DNA of 10,352 nucleotides from contig JAAAVE010001090.1 of the NCBI GenBank assembly GCA_015679605.1, positions 1 through 10,352 on the forward strand, written 5' to 3'. Positions 1 to 8,265 of the stretch are shown here, in pieces. Positions within the stretch are counted from its first letter, which is position 1, and each line of letters starts with the position of its first letter. The DNA is from Podila epigama. Its lineage: Eukaryota > Mortierellomycota > Mortierellomycetes > Mortierellales > Mortierellaceae. The translations under genes were made by a program, and so were the position numbers. The notes below the pieces were generated by a model. It had not been told where the DNA came from. It searched no databases and was given only the letters and a program-made list of their open reading frames with translations.

Positions 1-75
1 AAGGGAAGGTGAATGAGGGACAAAAGAAGAGATTTTCTTGGTTCCTTTTATACATTTGACCTTCTCTCTCTATCT

Positions 76-100
76 TTGACTGTCCTTGACTGTCCTTGAC
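76..100. repeat. Short tandem repeat, 10-nt unit
   Basis: The unit TTGACTGTCC occurs twice in perfect tandem, followed by a half unit TTGAC. It lies in a pyrimidine-rich intergenic stretch. No function can be assigned. Confidence 0.8.
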
Positions 101-468
101 TTTCTTTTTCTCCCAACGTTATGGGACGTGAGCATGCTTCCGTTTTTTGAAATAGACCTATTCTCGTCAGAAAAAGGAGGGATGTGACCATTGTTTTTGG
201 TCATATTGCACTCATTGTCCCTCCAACAGCCAGGGGTAGGGGATGCGTCAAAATAATTTCGAAGGACAGGCGGGTGTGACAGTGCACAATTTGGTTGCCT
301 AATGAAGCAAGCACGAGGAAACAAGCGCTAGACTGATGCAGGTGCAATGAACAGGACGAGCGACAAGCAAGGGCATAGGTACAATCGAGTGGGGTGTCAT
401 GGATACACAAAAAAAAGACACCCATATCACAACATGATGTATGTCTCCATCAAAGATCAGACGAACAA

Positions 469-507
469 GAAGACGAAGAAAAAAGAAAAAAAAAAGAAAA
501 AAAAAGC
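469..507. repeat. A/G-rich low-complexity tract
   Basis: The plus strand is almost entirely purine here: runs of A are broken by single G residues. It is a polypurine/polypyrimidine simple-sequence tract of the kind common between fungal genes. Confidence 0.8.
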
Positions 508-715
508 AATGTGAGAACTTATCCATGCACATGCGCTTGGACACACACACATCTGTCCGTTAGTGCATCACTTTTCATGTTGACACAATAGAAGGGTCCC
601 ATGTAACATGCACAGTAGGACAGGCATTCGACCATTTGGATCATGACATCACTCTTTAAGACTCAGCCCTGAATGTTCTCATCTATCATTGCTAACTTTG
701 AGTACCGTTGTATCA

Positions 716-726
716 TTTATTTTATT
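716..726 (-). terminator. Poly(A) signals of the 751-3744 gene
   Basis: On the minus strand two AATAAA hexamers overlap (plus-strand TTTATT at 716-721 and 721-726). They lie about 25-35 nt past the TAG stop at 751-753, a usual place for the poly(A) signal of the large gene upstream. Confidence 0.65.
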
Positions 727-750
727 AACCTTCGTACTAATACGCAATAC

Positions 751-3744
751 CTAGCACACTGCGACACTTGTGTCCGCTTCAAGGGCGTCTATGACAAATT
801 GTCGATCCTTTTCGTCTTGAAACTGGATGTTCCTCAATTGAACATCGTCCATTGAACGCAAGTACACTAGCCGGTGCAGGGCCAATGCACCAGAATGTGA
901 CAGTGGACTGGGCGAGAGGCCATTGTCTTCGATCGCGAGATACATTGGCAGAGCGTCAAGGTCTCTCTCCTCATATATTTTCGCCAGCAACTCAACCCAT
1001 GGTCCGATACACTCGCCAGCCAACACAAGGCACTGGATGGATGACCATTCGATCGACTCTAGGACTTGATGAACGGTCTTCTGAAGGGAAGGGTCGATTG
1101 GTCTGCAAGATATGTGAAGGAAACAGAGTCGGGACCGATGAAGAATACTCTGCAGAACGACAAGTGTCTCTAAAGATTGGCCAGAAATATCCAACGTAAA
1201 GAACTTGAGTAACCATGGGAATGCTTCTGTCCATCGATCCAAAAGCAAGGCTTGTTCAAGAGTTGAAGGGGTCGTGGCATCATCATTGTTCCACTGTCTG
1301 CACTCGATGGCCTCAAAGTAGGAGCGCGGTAGGACTATGGATTTGCTGTTTCCTTGGTCGTTCTCAGGCTCTGCAACGCTCGTAGAATCGCACTCAATCA
1401 AACGAGACGCGTCAAGAGCCATCTGAACAATGATGTGACTCTGCTCATCTCCTTCCATAGGCCGCCCAAACAATGTAATTATGAGTGACTTTGAATCGCT
1501 CCGACAGGATTTGATCAGATGCTCCGCCAACCCGACAGAGCATCTCCCCTGGGCCGCGACATTGAGCTCTTCCAGGTGCTGGAATTGCTGGACAAGGGCC
1601 ACAAAGTCGGGATCAAAGACAGGGACGATTGCTTCCGCTGTCAATTGTCGCAAGAATCGCGACTTGACGGACGAATAAGAGGTCATGATGTCAAGGTGTA
1701 GATGGAGGCCAATAGCACCACTCTTCAAATCCATTGCTTCATCCATGTCGTAATGTATGTTCTTTGTCCAGCTGACGTGCGGTAAATCATCTCCTGTTAT
1801 GGCCGCCATCATTTGGGCGGTCTTTTGCAAATGGTCTTCTTCAACTTCACTCTCCTCTCCTGCTCCACGACCATCACCCTCCAGCTCTCGCGTCCACCGT
1901 TCAGCGAGAGCGCCTCTGATCCAACAAAACGGCGCGCGTTGATGCTCTGGCATCGGCGATTGGAAACAGACCTTGTCTACAGCCGTATACTGTTCTCCCT
2001 GTCGAGGATAGTTGAGGAGGGTCAGAAAGCGTTGACCTGTCGTATCAAAGAGATCTACTGCATACTTGACAAACCCCTCTGGATATACATCCACCATGAC
2101 CCCATCCAGCTCCACCCACATTACCCGTGCACCATACAGCGTGCAAATAAGTTCATATAAGAACTGCCTTGTCGCTGGCCATGTCAGCTTGATCGATACA
2201 TCAAAGACATTAGAACATCCACGTAAATAAGTGGCAAACTCCTCCGCTACACTCTCGGACGAGAGTTCCACTTTAATGACCCCTCGATGCAAATCCATCT
2301 TTCCTCCACAGTCTTCAATAAACTGTCGCGCTTCTTCAATGGGATCAATCTTGACCACGCACTGAAAATGTTCCTTGCAGACCCAGGACGATAAGTCGTC
2401 GCGGATACACCGAAAGAGATCACCCAGACCTTCTTCATCGTGTTCAGTATTCATGTATTCCTCAATACCGCAAATCTCCATGTGAAGCAGACCAAGTCGT
2501 TCCTTTTGTGGCAGACCGAGTTTCTCAATGTAGCCAATTGATTTGTTCACAAGTTGCTCGAGAGTTTCCTTGTGGAGTCGCTTCTCGGATGAACCTGAAG
2601 AATGACCCGAGAGAATCTCAAATGTCTCCAGAGGTGGAACCATAACATCACCATCGCTGAAACCCCTCAGGACCGCTCGAAGCACTCGCAAAGCGTAGTC
2701 GCCATAACGTTGAAAGAATTCTTGTGGTCGAAGGAGGTCATATCCCGGATGGTCCGATAAATGGTACTTCTCATACAACTTGCCGTTTGCCCATCGGTAG
2801 TGACCCACTTCACACAAAAAGTAGCATCGAAACGAGTGAGTGTTGGGATTTGATTCATCCCAGGACACGAGATCCGACGGCAACACAACAATCGTTCTCG
2901 GTACAGGAGTCGCAAAATCGACTTCAATTTGGCGAAACGTGTGGTGACATACACTGTTGTAATCATGATTTTCCACCATCTCCTCCAGCAATGTCAACTC
3001 GTCCAACATCTCGTCCCTTCTGGACCTATGGTCGGAGGTCAAGGCTCCAGCCTTCTCGAGGTCATCGAGTTCCGTTCGTACCTTGGAGAACCAATAACGA
3101 GCGTTGGCGATTACCTCGAGAAAGTCGCGTCGTGTTCTGGTCCAACCGTACTTTAACAATTCATAGTAGCCACTACTCGTTTCAAAGAGTCTCTCGGCTA
3201 GAGTCAAAGGCTAGTATCATGAAGATGGTCGGATGAGTAGCTGGAGAGCGAGATGCATTTGATATTTTTTTTTATTTGCGTTGTCCAAAAGTGAGTGAAC
3301 AAAGGTTTGAAGGCAACTCACATTTTCATCTTGCCAAGGATCTCCATTCTCATCTATCGATTCTTGAACAAGTACCACATCATAATTTTCAGGATTGTAG
3401 GCAATACGCAATGGTTCGATCCTAGAGTTGAGAAAAGAGACAAGCGGTGCGTTAGGTGGTGAGACAGGGTACAGGATAAAAAAATAAATAATGCGCAAAT
3501 CCTTTCCAATTGTTCATCATTTATTTCTACCACTTTACACGTTTAATGCCTTATCCGTCATAAACTGGACTCTTTTGGCTCGAGACATCAAGTAATCGAT
3601 GCTACTGTACGTATCCACGATGCTCTGCCATGGGATGTAGCGTTGGCCGCTCTCTGGGCACACTAGAGTAGGAAGACTGTGGATCGCAGGGTCATCGACT
3701 GTATCATACTGGAAGCCCTGGAGTACAACTTTGGTTGAAGTCAT
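751..3744 (-). CDS. Large predicted intracellular protein, three exons, RNI/LRR-like C-terminus (function unknown)
   Basis: Proposed join on the minus strand: 3744-3539, 3421-3322 and 3210-751, giving 921 residues. The ATG at 3744 has A at -3. Exon 1 ends two bases into a codon at a GTAAAG donor, exon 2 starts after TTTCTCAACTCTAG, and exon 2 ends in phase at GTGAGT. Exon 3 starts after ACTAG, just past an in-frame stop, so the frame is kept throughout. The protein has no signal peptide or membrane segment. Visible blocks include SLPTLVCPESGQRYIPW (about 23-39), EPLRIAYNP (71-79), a helical charged stretch (142-185), VPRTIVVLP (205-213), YFLCEVG (232-238), HPGYDLLRPQEFFQRYG (256-272), WVCKEHF (378-384) and an acidic linker (544-562). 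A Leu-rich tail (768-903) resembles ribonuclease-inhibitor-like repeats. From memory this block order matches a large multicopy Mortierella/Glomeromycota family of unknown function. I see no NTPase P-loop and no catalytic motif. The neighbouring genes are unrelated. Confidence 0.78.
3211..3321 (-). other. Intron 2 of the large gene (111 nt)
   Basis: The donor GTGAGT follows codon 102 (Asn) in phase 0. The acceptor is ATACTAG at 3211. The earlier AG at 3241 would lead into LLIRPSS and then a stop, and the later AG at 3198 would break the frame. The 3211 acceptor is therefore the only nearby one that joins the long exon in frame. Confidence 0.75.
3422..3538 (-). other. Intron 1 of the large gene (117 nt)
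   Basis: The donor GTAAAG at 3538 and the acceptor TTTTCTCAACTCTAG at 3422 have a good pyrimidine tract between them. The split codon GT|G restores Val and links ...MTDKALN to IEPLRIAY. This junction lies inside a conserved block and matches the spacing I recall for the family. Confidence 0.8.
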
Positions 3745-3770
3745 GTTGCCTTTTGGAAGTCCTTGTTTTC

Positions 3771-3954
3771 CTTGTTTAATGAAGTGATGAGAAGAAAAGA
3801 AGAATGCGCGTGAATGATGGAGAGGGAATCAGGAAACCTAATTAATAACCCGAATGAGATGGCATGAGCATTGCCCACATTGCATGTCAGGGACCAATGC
3901 CGTCCATGTGTCCTGCCACATGGATTTCGACATGACATGACCAGATGCACTTAC
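3771..3954 (-). other. Probable 5' intron upstream of the large gene
   Basis: A consensus donor AAAA|GTAAGT sits at 3955/3954. A strong pyrimidine tract (about 3781-3811) is followed by AG acceptors ending at 3771, 3762 and 3750, just before the ATG at 3744. An upstream ATG at 4009 would give an 18-codon first exon, and all three acceptors join it in frame to the ATG at 3744. The intron may therefore be in the 5' UTR, or it may add about 20 or more N-terminal residues. The sequence alone cannot decide. Confidence 0.45.
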
Positions 3955-4119
3955 TTTTGCTGTCAGACCTTTGAACGACTCGCACATGGAAGCAAGCGTT
4001 GCTGGGCATGAATGTCGGCAGTGTTTATCCGCGCCGCATCCTTGTTGCATTGTATGTAGCCAATGTATCAACCATCAAAATACGAACTCAGAGAATGCAG
4101 ACTTTGTTAACTATTATAT

Positions 4120-4125
4120 TTTATT
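4120..4125 (-). terminator. Poly(A) signal candidate for the 4224-5480 gene
   Basis: Minus-strand AATAAA lies about 100 nt past the TAA stop at 4224, next to a TATAATA-like run at 4112-4118. The latter could instead serve as a promoter element of the next gene downstream. Confidence 0.45.
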
Positions 4126-4137
4126 ACAAGTACTTTC

Positions 4138-4175
4138 CTTTTTTCTTTTTCTTTTTCTTTTTCTTCCTTCTTCAC
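4138..4175. repeat. (CTTTTT)n pyrimidine microsatellite
   Basis: Several CTTTTT units run in tandem on the plus strand, followed by a degenerate CTTC tail. On the minus strand this purine tract lies in the 3' UTR of the secreted triple-repeat gene. Confidence 0.8.
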
Positions 4176-4223
4176 TATGCTGTTCGGTGCTTGACATGGG
4201 ATAGAAAAGAGGCATATAATACA

Positions 4224-5480
4224 TTAGATAATATCGCCGGGCCAGACCTTGTTACCTCCCGCGACGAAAAAGGTATCGCGGAATCTTGTGATGATGGCAC
4301 CCCACAAGGTAGTGTGGCGAGCGACGGGCATTGGGACCCCGAAGCGAACACTCATCTGCAAAGCTTGACGAATCGCGCCGACGTGCAAGTCGCCGTTGAT
4401 GGGAACAGTTGCGGAGGCGTAGACAACACCTGCGATGACAATATCGATCGAGGTCAAACGGCCGATGACACTGCGGTGGAGGACAATATCCGCTGCATAC
4501 ATGAGGCCTTCGTAACCGCCCGTTTGAGCGTGTCGCACAAAGTCAGCATTGTTCATGCCAGAGGTCACCTGAGGCGTTCTCATGGTGACTTCAGGATAGT
4601 CCCAGGCCATAATGAGGTTCTGGATGGCGCGGCGGTGGGCCATAGATGGGGGTCTGGCAATATCGGTACGCTTGTGGAGCTCAGCATGGTCTTTCAAATC
4701 GCCTTGGATCATCCTCATCTCTTCAGATGTGGCAGGTCTGAAACGGGAGCGATAAGAAAATACGTGATGTCGCTGCCATCCGCGCTTTTCACCCTCATAG
4801 TAGGGATAGATCATCATTCTGTGGGGGTTGAAGGCCGCGAACATATCGGTCGACTCATGGCCCCAGTGCTGATCAGGATTTCCTTCCAACTGTCCGGACG
4901 CGTAAAAGTAGAAATCAGTGACCCAGCCGCTCACACTGCATGAGCTCTCGTCAAAAAAGAGCAAGCTACGGGAAGGGTTTTCAGCATTTCCAACACACAT
5001 GGGCCATGGTGCGTGATGATGATCGTACTTTGTGTGGGCCTGGAAGATCCAGAGGGTGTTCCAACCTTGAATGTCGCAAGTGACACGGTCCTTGAAAATC
5101 TTGACACGAACAGGGTTCCTGGCGATGCCGACGCAAAAGTCCTTGAGATCTGATTGTGCAGCAGCAGCTTGAATGACAGCATTGGTGCGGAGAAGACCTT
5201 TGGCAGTGTTGTTGCCATAAAGGACACTGTTATACTCGGCGTTGAGAAGGGCGGCAAGTTCCGTGTCATATTTGACAACCCTGTCAAAGATGGTGGTGTC
5301 ATTGGTGACAGTGAAAGGTTCGGGAGTGCGATTATTGCGACCGTTAGAAGGTGTATGACTCCAAGGCTGGGGCAGACTGGTAGTAGTGGCAGACCCGGGT
5401 ATGACAGTGGCGGGAGCTGCATGGACAGAGGCGGTCAAGGCAACTGCCAAGATGGTAGTGAAGACGGTGGGTGTCTTCAT
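4224..5480 (-). CDS. Secreted protein with three NP-R-GW repeat modules (function unknown)
   Basis: Single-exon gene, 418 residues, start ATG at 5480. The frame stays open further upstream, but the TATA element at 5536-5542 and a signal peptide that starts exactly at this Met fix the start. Residues 1-21 form a classical signal peptide (Lys, hydrophobic core, cleavage after VHA). A Ser/Thr/Pro-rich linker (22-60) follows. N-glycosylation sequons are at N50, N60 and N90. The core holds three modules of about 33 residues. Module 1 (about 115-149) and module 2 (161-195) share C-V-G-x-A-x-N-P-x-R, a second Cys 18 residues after the first, then G-W and an aromatic strand. Module 3 (213-245) keeps N-P-x-R and G-W but has lost both Cys. 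The C-terminal third (250-418) has helical charged and hydrophobic parts (notably 341-359) with no motif I recognise. The shared Cys spacing suggests one disulfide per module. I do not recognise a catalytic site. It is a secreted fungal protein of unknown role, probably a binding or cell-wall/effector-type protein. Confidence 0.8.
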   Translation of the reverse strand: MKTPTVFTTILAVALTASVHAAPATVIPGSATTTSLPQPWSHTPSNGRNNRTPEPFTVTNDTTIFDRVVKYDTELAALLNAEYNSVLYGNNTAKGLLRTNAVIQAAAAQSDLKDFCVGIARNPVRVKIFKDRVTCDIQGWNTLWIFQAHTKYDHHHAPWPMCVGNAENPSRSLLFFDESSCSVSGWVTDFYFYASGQLEGNPDQHWGHESTDMFAAFNPHRMMIYPYYEGEKRGWQRHHVFSYRSRFRPATSEEMRMIQGDLKDHAELHKRTDIARPPSMAHRRAIQNLIMAWDYPEVTMRTPQVTSGMNNADFVRHAQTGGYEGLMYAADIVLHRSVIGRLTSIDIVIAGVVYASATVPINGDLHVGAIRQALQMSVRFGVPMPVARHTTLWGAIITRFRDTFFVAGGNKVWPGDII

Positions 5481-5535
5481 TTTGGAGAAGATGTGGGGGA
5501 TGATGGTTGAGTGATGAACAGACTGACATGCTGGG

Positions 5536-5542
5536 TATTTAT
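5536..5542 (-). promoter_or_regulatory. TATA-like element of the secreted triple-repeat gene
   Basis: Minus-strand ATAAATA lies about 56 nt before the ATG at 5480. That spacing implies a short leader of about 25-30 nt. The two small secreted genes in the window have a similar TATA arrangement. Confidence 0.5.
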
Positions 5543-5800
5543 GCATTGTTGAGGAAAGAACCCAACATTCTTCTTGGAAGTACAATACGATACTGTACAC
5601 GAACACTTGTCGTGGGACAAGGTGAAATTGATGGCGTGTTGTTGTCCATTTTGTGTCCAAGATGTATCACTCCGATGCGTTTCGTGTCTTTCTCGAAATG
5701 TATTCCACAATGAAAGCCCGAGAATATGACAATTCACACTCTTGCTTTCGATCATGAAGACGCGAAACCTTCCTTCATGTCAGGGTACCATTGTCAAGGT

Positions 5801-5818
5801 GTTTGTTTGTTTGTTTGT
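5801..5818. repeat. (GTTT)4 microsatellite
   Basis: Four tandem GTTT units plus GT lie in the distal upstream region of the secreted triple-repeat gene. Confidence 0.85.
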
Positions 5819-6815
5819 CTATTTGTTGAGCTCATCAATCCTGCTGTGTCTTAGCCATTCGTTTTTTTTTTTTTTTTTCAATTGAATTCAACCGCCTTTT
5901 TACTCGGTAATAGCTTGCGAGAATGCGACATCGTTCAGGCACCAAGAAAATAGGCTACCTTGACCAAAATGTCTGTGCATGATTCTCCAGCATGTTGAGT
6001 TACAACTTTTATTTTTTTATTTTTTTTTTACAAACTTCCAAGTCTACAGTTTGAGTCAACATGGCTGTATCTCTCGCTCACAATCTTACCTTTTGTCATC
6101 CTTCTTGCTGAGGTCGCCCTTCCGTTAGGACAAGCTTTGTATTACCCATCTCGCTTTACGAACCCTGTTTTGCCCCAACGGATTTAGGTTGGCAAAGTGA
6201 AATCAAACAAGTACAGAAAAAAAAATCACATCCTCACATCCATTTCGATGGTATGACGGTTTCCTTTCCCACAAGCACAGAAAGCTAGCCAACAATGATA
6301 TGTCGATAGTAAAGTCATCTGCGAGTTTGAGTTTGACTCATGCGTGGTTGTATGGGTTGAAAAAAAAAGGCCTTCCTCTGGGCTGCAACTTTGTGCTGCA
6401 AGAGAGCCTGAATCGCATAGCAACTCGCTTCGACGGAGACTGATCACAAACTTGGTGCAACCAAAAACCAAGAAAGAGCAAGCATGGAGGACATGAGGGA
6501 TGAGACCAACAAGAAAAAAAAATGTGATATACTCAAATGGTAGCGTCTGCTCAATGAACCCATTGAACCTTTGAAGGCAGCAAAGGATGTGCCTGCATCG
6601 AAAGATTTGCATTTACCAGATTTCCACGTGTGTGTGGGCGCCGACAATTTGGACGCGTCTCAGTTGAGACAAAATCGCTGGGCGCTAATGTCTACGCTCG
6701 CTCTCTCTAAAATACTGCCTGCGGTTACAGACACATTGGACATGACGACTCAACCTGAACCCCCAACTCCTATTTTCTTCAAGTTGACGAAACAAACTAA
6801 AAGCAATGCACTTTC

Positions 6816-6843
6816 TAAGGATGCTTTGTCAAGTTTCCAGTTA
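6816..6843 (-). pseudogene. Short remnant of the KLDKASL exon (copy A)
   Basis: On the minus strand this reads NWKLDKASL and matches the exon remnants at 8484-8521 and 10065-10105. Beyond 6816 the match stops abruptly, which marks the outer edge of the duplicated block. It is only a fragment. Confidence 0.35.
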
Positions 6844-6894
6844 CTTTTGTTTTTGTAAGTTATTTTGGGGCCTATTGCAAAAGCAATGCTCCTT

Positions 6895-6900
6895 TTTATT
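6895..6900 (-). terminator. Poly(A) signal of trefoil gene 1
   Basis: Minus-strand AATAAA lies 30 nt past the stop at 6930. The same hexamer, in a matching context, follows the paralogue at 8576-8581. Confidence 0.65.
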
Positions 6901-6929
6901 TTGCTATTGTAATGTGTTCCCTGATACAG

Positions 6930-7415
6930 CTATTTTTTATAATCATTATAAACTCGCGCAAAGGAAAACAACTGGGAGGCACTGTTGTCAAAAGCATCAA
7001 GAAAGAGTAAATCATCATAGCCTCGCTTGCGGACTGTTAAGACAAGATCTCCCCCTACTAGCGAAAAGAAGAACTTGTCTCCAACCCTTTTTAAAACCCA
7101 ATATGAGAACTTTTCGTCAAACTTAGATGTAAACACTTGGCCGTCATGAGCGGTGAGAAAGAGATCGTTGCCAATATTTTTGATGATCCAATTTCCGTCC
7201 TGGTTTTGTCTTAAGTCCCACAGTTCAAAGGCTTCCGCGCGTTTTTTGTCGAAAGTGACGGGCACATAATGCGGAGATGGACCGCCACCGTGTCCAGAAC
7301 TTTTGGCCCAGGTAACACCATTTTTGATCTTGTGAAGCTCCTGAGCTGCGGACACGGTAGCAAGAAGGAGCAATGTGGCTAAAGAAGCCAGAGCCGAGAA
7401 AGTGATTCGCACCAT
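6930..7415 (-). CDS. Small secreted beta-trefoil-like protein, paralogue 1
   Basis: Single-exon gene, 161 residues, ATG at 7415. Residues 1-25 are a signal peptide (MVR, a hydrophobic Leu-rich core, then VSAAQ), leaving about 136 mature residues without any Cys. The mature part is rich in beta strands with a threefold pattern: an aromatic Q-x-W-like position in each third (ELW 64-66, SYW 104-106, SQLF 147-150) and the strand LFLTAHDG (85-92). Size and pattern fit a beta-trefoil of the ricin-B-lectin or fungal mycocypin (I66 inhibitor) type. Neither sugar-binding nor inhibitory residues can be assigned. Its paralogue is at 8621-9091. Compared with that copy it has an eight-residue C-terminal extension (RVYNDYKK), because the stop seen in the paralogue is absent. 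The TATA box is at 7489-7496 and the poly(A) signal at 6895-6900. The trefoil call is inference from pattern; the secreted prediction is firm. Confidence 0.83.
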   Translation of the reverse strand: MVRITFSALASLATLLLLATVSAAQELHKIKNGVTWAKSSGHGGGPSPHYVPVTFDKKRAEAFELWDLRQNQDGNWIIKNIGNDLFLTAHDGQVFTSKFDEKFSYWVLKRVGDKFFFSLVGGDLVLTVRKRGYDDLLFLDAFDNSASQLFSFARVYNDYKK

Positions 7416-7488
7416 GTCTTGTCTGAATTAGTGTGTTTGTAAAACGTGTTTTTTTTTTTTTTTTTTGGAAGAAAATAAGAGTTGTAAG

Positions 7489-7496
7489 TATTTATA
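7489..7496 (-). promoter_or_regulatory. TATA box of trefoil gene 1
   Basis: Minus-strand TATAAATA lies about 74 nt before the ATG at 7415. A long T run (7449-7466 on the plus strand, A-rich on the coding strand) lies between it and the start. The matching element of the paralogue is at 9153-9160. Confidence 0.6.
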
Positions 7497-7656
7497 CAAT
7501 GATTGATTGTTATGTCTTAGTGATCAATGGTACTTTTGCAATGGACCTGTGGGAGGTGGTATGGCGAGGATAGAGTTGTGAGTGTAGGATGAATTTGTGC
7601 CACGGTCTATGCCATGCTGTGCTCGCCATAAGATGCTGCAAAGCATAGATACAAAG

Positions 7657-7744
7657 TAAAAAAGAGCAGACCTGCGGGATGCAGGAAAATAATGCAGTCC
7701 TGTGTGGTAAAATCAATGTAGTCTTGGATCAGATGAGTGAAGCA
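7657..7744. repeat. Near-90 nt direct repeat, copy 1
   Basis: It matches 7859-7944 at roughly 90% identity, sharing for example GGTAAAATCAATG and TTGGATCAGATGAGTGAAGC. The two copies are about 200 nt apart. A more diverged third copy is at 9460-9536 in the spacer of unit 2. Confidence 0.85.
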
Positions 7745-7858
7745 AAAAGCTGGATTTTGTCTCTTTTCTTTTATACGTGATCCAAGTTCCAAAGGACGCG
7801 AAAAAAAATAGCCCACTGAGAGTCTTGAATGAGAGGGATCAAGGGCATACGTGCAAAG

Positions 7859-7944
7859 CGAAAAGGAGCAGACCTGGGAATGCGGAAAAATAATGCTGTC
7901 TTGTGTGGTAAAATCAATGCAGCCTTGGATCAGATGAGTGAAGC
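7859..7944. repeat. Near-90 nt direct repeat, copy 2
   Basis: It is the partner of 7657-7744, in direct orientation, ending in the same TCAGATGAGTGAAGCA. The sequence between the copies includes a block also found at 9303-9377. Confidence 0.85.
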
Positions 7945-8265
7945 AGACTGAGAAGGATCAAAGGCAGAGACACCAGGGATCAAAAAAAATAACAAAGCAT
8001 TCTTGGAAGAGGGGTAAAAAAGGCAACAAGGACAGACGCGGTAATAGGAAGAACGAAACCAAGGATCTGGGAAATGATACTTTTTTTTTTTTTTTTTTTT
8101 TCCTTGTCAAAGAACCCTCGAGGGCACTGGTTGGGCAAGGAAATGATACAACAACAACATCTGACTCGCAAGCAGCCAGGCATCGTCATATCTTGCGCCA
8201 TACGGAAACAGAATTCATTAAGCATTGGGTTGTTCACCTCTGCATAGGGAACGTGCGCTGGGGGT

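Larger units (their letters stand above)
1..750. other. Intergenic region with simple repeats, no supported gene
   Basis: No frame here gives a convincing protein: the open frames are short, low-complexity and lack good start contexts. The region holds a 10-nt tandem repeat (76-100), an A/G-rich tract (about 469-507), an (AC)5 run at 541-550, and the poly(A) signals of the gene that ends at 751. A T-rich TATA-like stretch at 46-54 could belong to a gene outside the window, but nothing confirms this. Confidence 0.6.
5481..6815. other. Intergenic region, mostly non-coding
   Basis: The part next to 5480 is the promoter of the secreted triple-repeat gene. The rest has simple sequence: (GTTT)4 at 5801-5818, a T run of about 18 near 5862-5879, and T-rich stretches near 6010-6030. 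A plus-strand frame is open from 6544 to 6858 (about 104 codons), but it has no ATG near its beginning and is preceded by an in-frame stop. I do not call it a gene. No tRNA, inverted terminal repeats or transposase motif are visible. Confidence 0.5.
7516..8265. other. Spacer upstream of trefoil gene 1, duplicated and rearranged, no gene
   Basis: The stretch holds the distal promoter of the first trefoil gene, the near-90 nt direct repeat (7657-7744 and 7859-7944), a T run at 8082-8101, and blocks that recur upstream of the second trefoil gene. Short open frames on both strands are not conserved between the two copies, so I read it as non-coding. Confidence 0.55.

Noticed and set aside
185-203. 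Inverted repeat TGACCA...TGGTCA as a possible operator or hairpin
   Set aside because: It has six-base arms with a T-rich loop and no gene nearby, which is easily expected by chance.
751-3207. Reading the large gene as starting at 3207
   Set aside because: The codon there is TTG, not ATG. The preceding in-frame stop lies in an intron, and upstream exons join in frame with good splice sites.
2724-3236. 170-codon plus-strand open frame
   Set aside because: It is antisense to the third exon of the large gene, with no start context or protein-like motif.
3838-4071. Cys-rich 77-codon minus-strand frame
   Set aside because: A consensus GTAAGT donor cuts through it, so this stretch is better read as leader exon plus intron of the large gene.
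3999-4943. 314-codon open frame on the plus strand
   Set aside because: It runs antisense to the secreted triple-repeat gene and begins in a low-complexity tract. It is a shadow of the real coding strand.
4224-5660. A longer N-terminus for the secreted triple-repeat protein, up to 5660
   Set aside because: The upstream part begins at TTG. Its only internal ATG overlaps the TATA element, and the signal peptide begins exactly at the ATG at 5480.
7607-7816. Small minus-strand frame that resembles one at 9306-9632 (both contain an MAST-W motif)
   Set aside because: The likeness comes from the duplicated spacer DNA. The frames differ in length and neighbouring sequence, so it is non-coding duplication, not a conserved peptide.
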